Shown piece after piece: positions 6,369 through 8,242 of a DNA stretch of 8,242 nucleotides (position 1 is its first letter; each line of letters opens with the position of its first letter). The notes under the pieces were generated by a model. That model ran no database searches. It saw only the letters and a list, made by a program, of their open reading frames with translations, and was not told where the DNA came from. The DNA lies in contig JAHKKL010000060.1 of the NCBI GenBank assembly GCA_020027635.1, forward strand, positions 1-8,242, written 5' to 3'. Source of the stretch: Gammaproteobacteria bacterium (GTDB lineage Bacteria; Pseudomonadota; Gammaproteobacteria; UBA9214). The position numbers and the translations under genes were made by a program.

Positions 6369-6434
6369 CGAATCAAGGGGTCAGTGTACTTGAAAATCTG
6401 TTGACGGGATCAAGTACACTGACCCCTTGATTCG
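6369..6434. repeat. 25-bp perfect inverted repeat in the acs leader
   Basis: Arms at 6369-6393 and 6410-6434 are perfectly complementary over 25 bp with a 16-base loop. The left arm begins CGAATCAAGGGG and ends TGTACTTGA. It lacks the GTAG foot of the other three repeats, so it is a different family; GGGGTCAG-type inverted repeats recur in gammaproteobacterial intergenic DNA, as far as I recall, but I cannot search for copies. It ends 21 bases before the acs ATG, leaving the ribosome binding site GGAG (6444-6447) outside the stem. Confidence 0.85.
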
Positions 6435-6455
6435 CATTTAACCGGAGAGAGCTGC

Positions 6456-8242
<1,787 letters not shown>

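Overview
The window is a GC-rich stretch of bacterial chromosome, most likely from a gammaproteobacterium. The main reasons are the adjacent dksA and gluQ genes (a typical gammaproteobacterial pair), a CysZ-type sulfate permease, and GTAG-footed REP repeats in the intergenic gaps. A D-ribulose kinase of the cyanobacterial/plant type and a CbbY-like xylulose-1,5-bisphosphate phosphatase hint at a Calvin-cycle organism, for example a sulfur-oxidising or phototrophic lineage. No RuBisCO or sulfur-oxidation gene is visible, so that is inference only.

Layout. (1) Bases 1-2026, plus strand: the 3' 424 codons of an FGGY kinase that closely matches D-ribulose kinase, then cysZ three bases downstream. 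(2) 2027-2185: gap between convergent genes, holding REP doublet A. (3) 2186-4170, minus strand: a two-gene operon. A CbbY-like HAD phosphatase comes first, and its stop codon overlaps (TAATG) the start of a class I/II PLP aminotransferase. (4) 4171-4391: divergent control region with a strong sigma-70-like promoter for dksA. (5) 4392-5042, plus strand: dksA, encoding a DksA with a lysine-rich, histone-H1-like N-terminal extension. (6) 5043-5276: gap holding REP doublet B. (7) 5277-6206: gluQ, glutamyl-Q tRNA(Asp) synthetase. (8) 6207-6455: gap holding a perfect 56-nt palindrome (REP doublet C), a candidate acs promoter, and a 25-bp inverted repeat of another family in the acs leader. (9) 6456 to the end: acs, acetyl-CoA synthetase, cut by the window edge just before the catalytic lysine region.

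How the genes fit together. The kinase would return free D-ribulose to the pool as ribulose 5-phosphate. The CbbY-like enzyme would remove the RuBisCO inhibitor xylulose 1,5-bisphosphate. CysZ imports sulfate, and Acs activates acetate. DksA couples RNA polymerase to ppGpp, and GluQ modifies queuosine in tRNA(Asp). Most of this is housekeeping metabolism. No defence system, mobile gene cassette, CRISPR array or RNA gene was seen. The distinctive content is the set of inverted repeats, one per major intergenic gap, and the DksA extension. No gap exceeds 300 bases.
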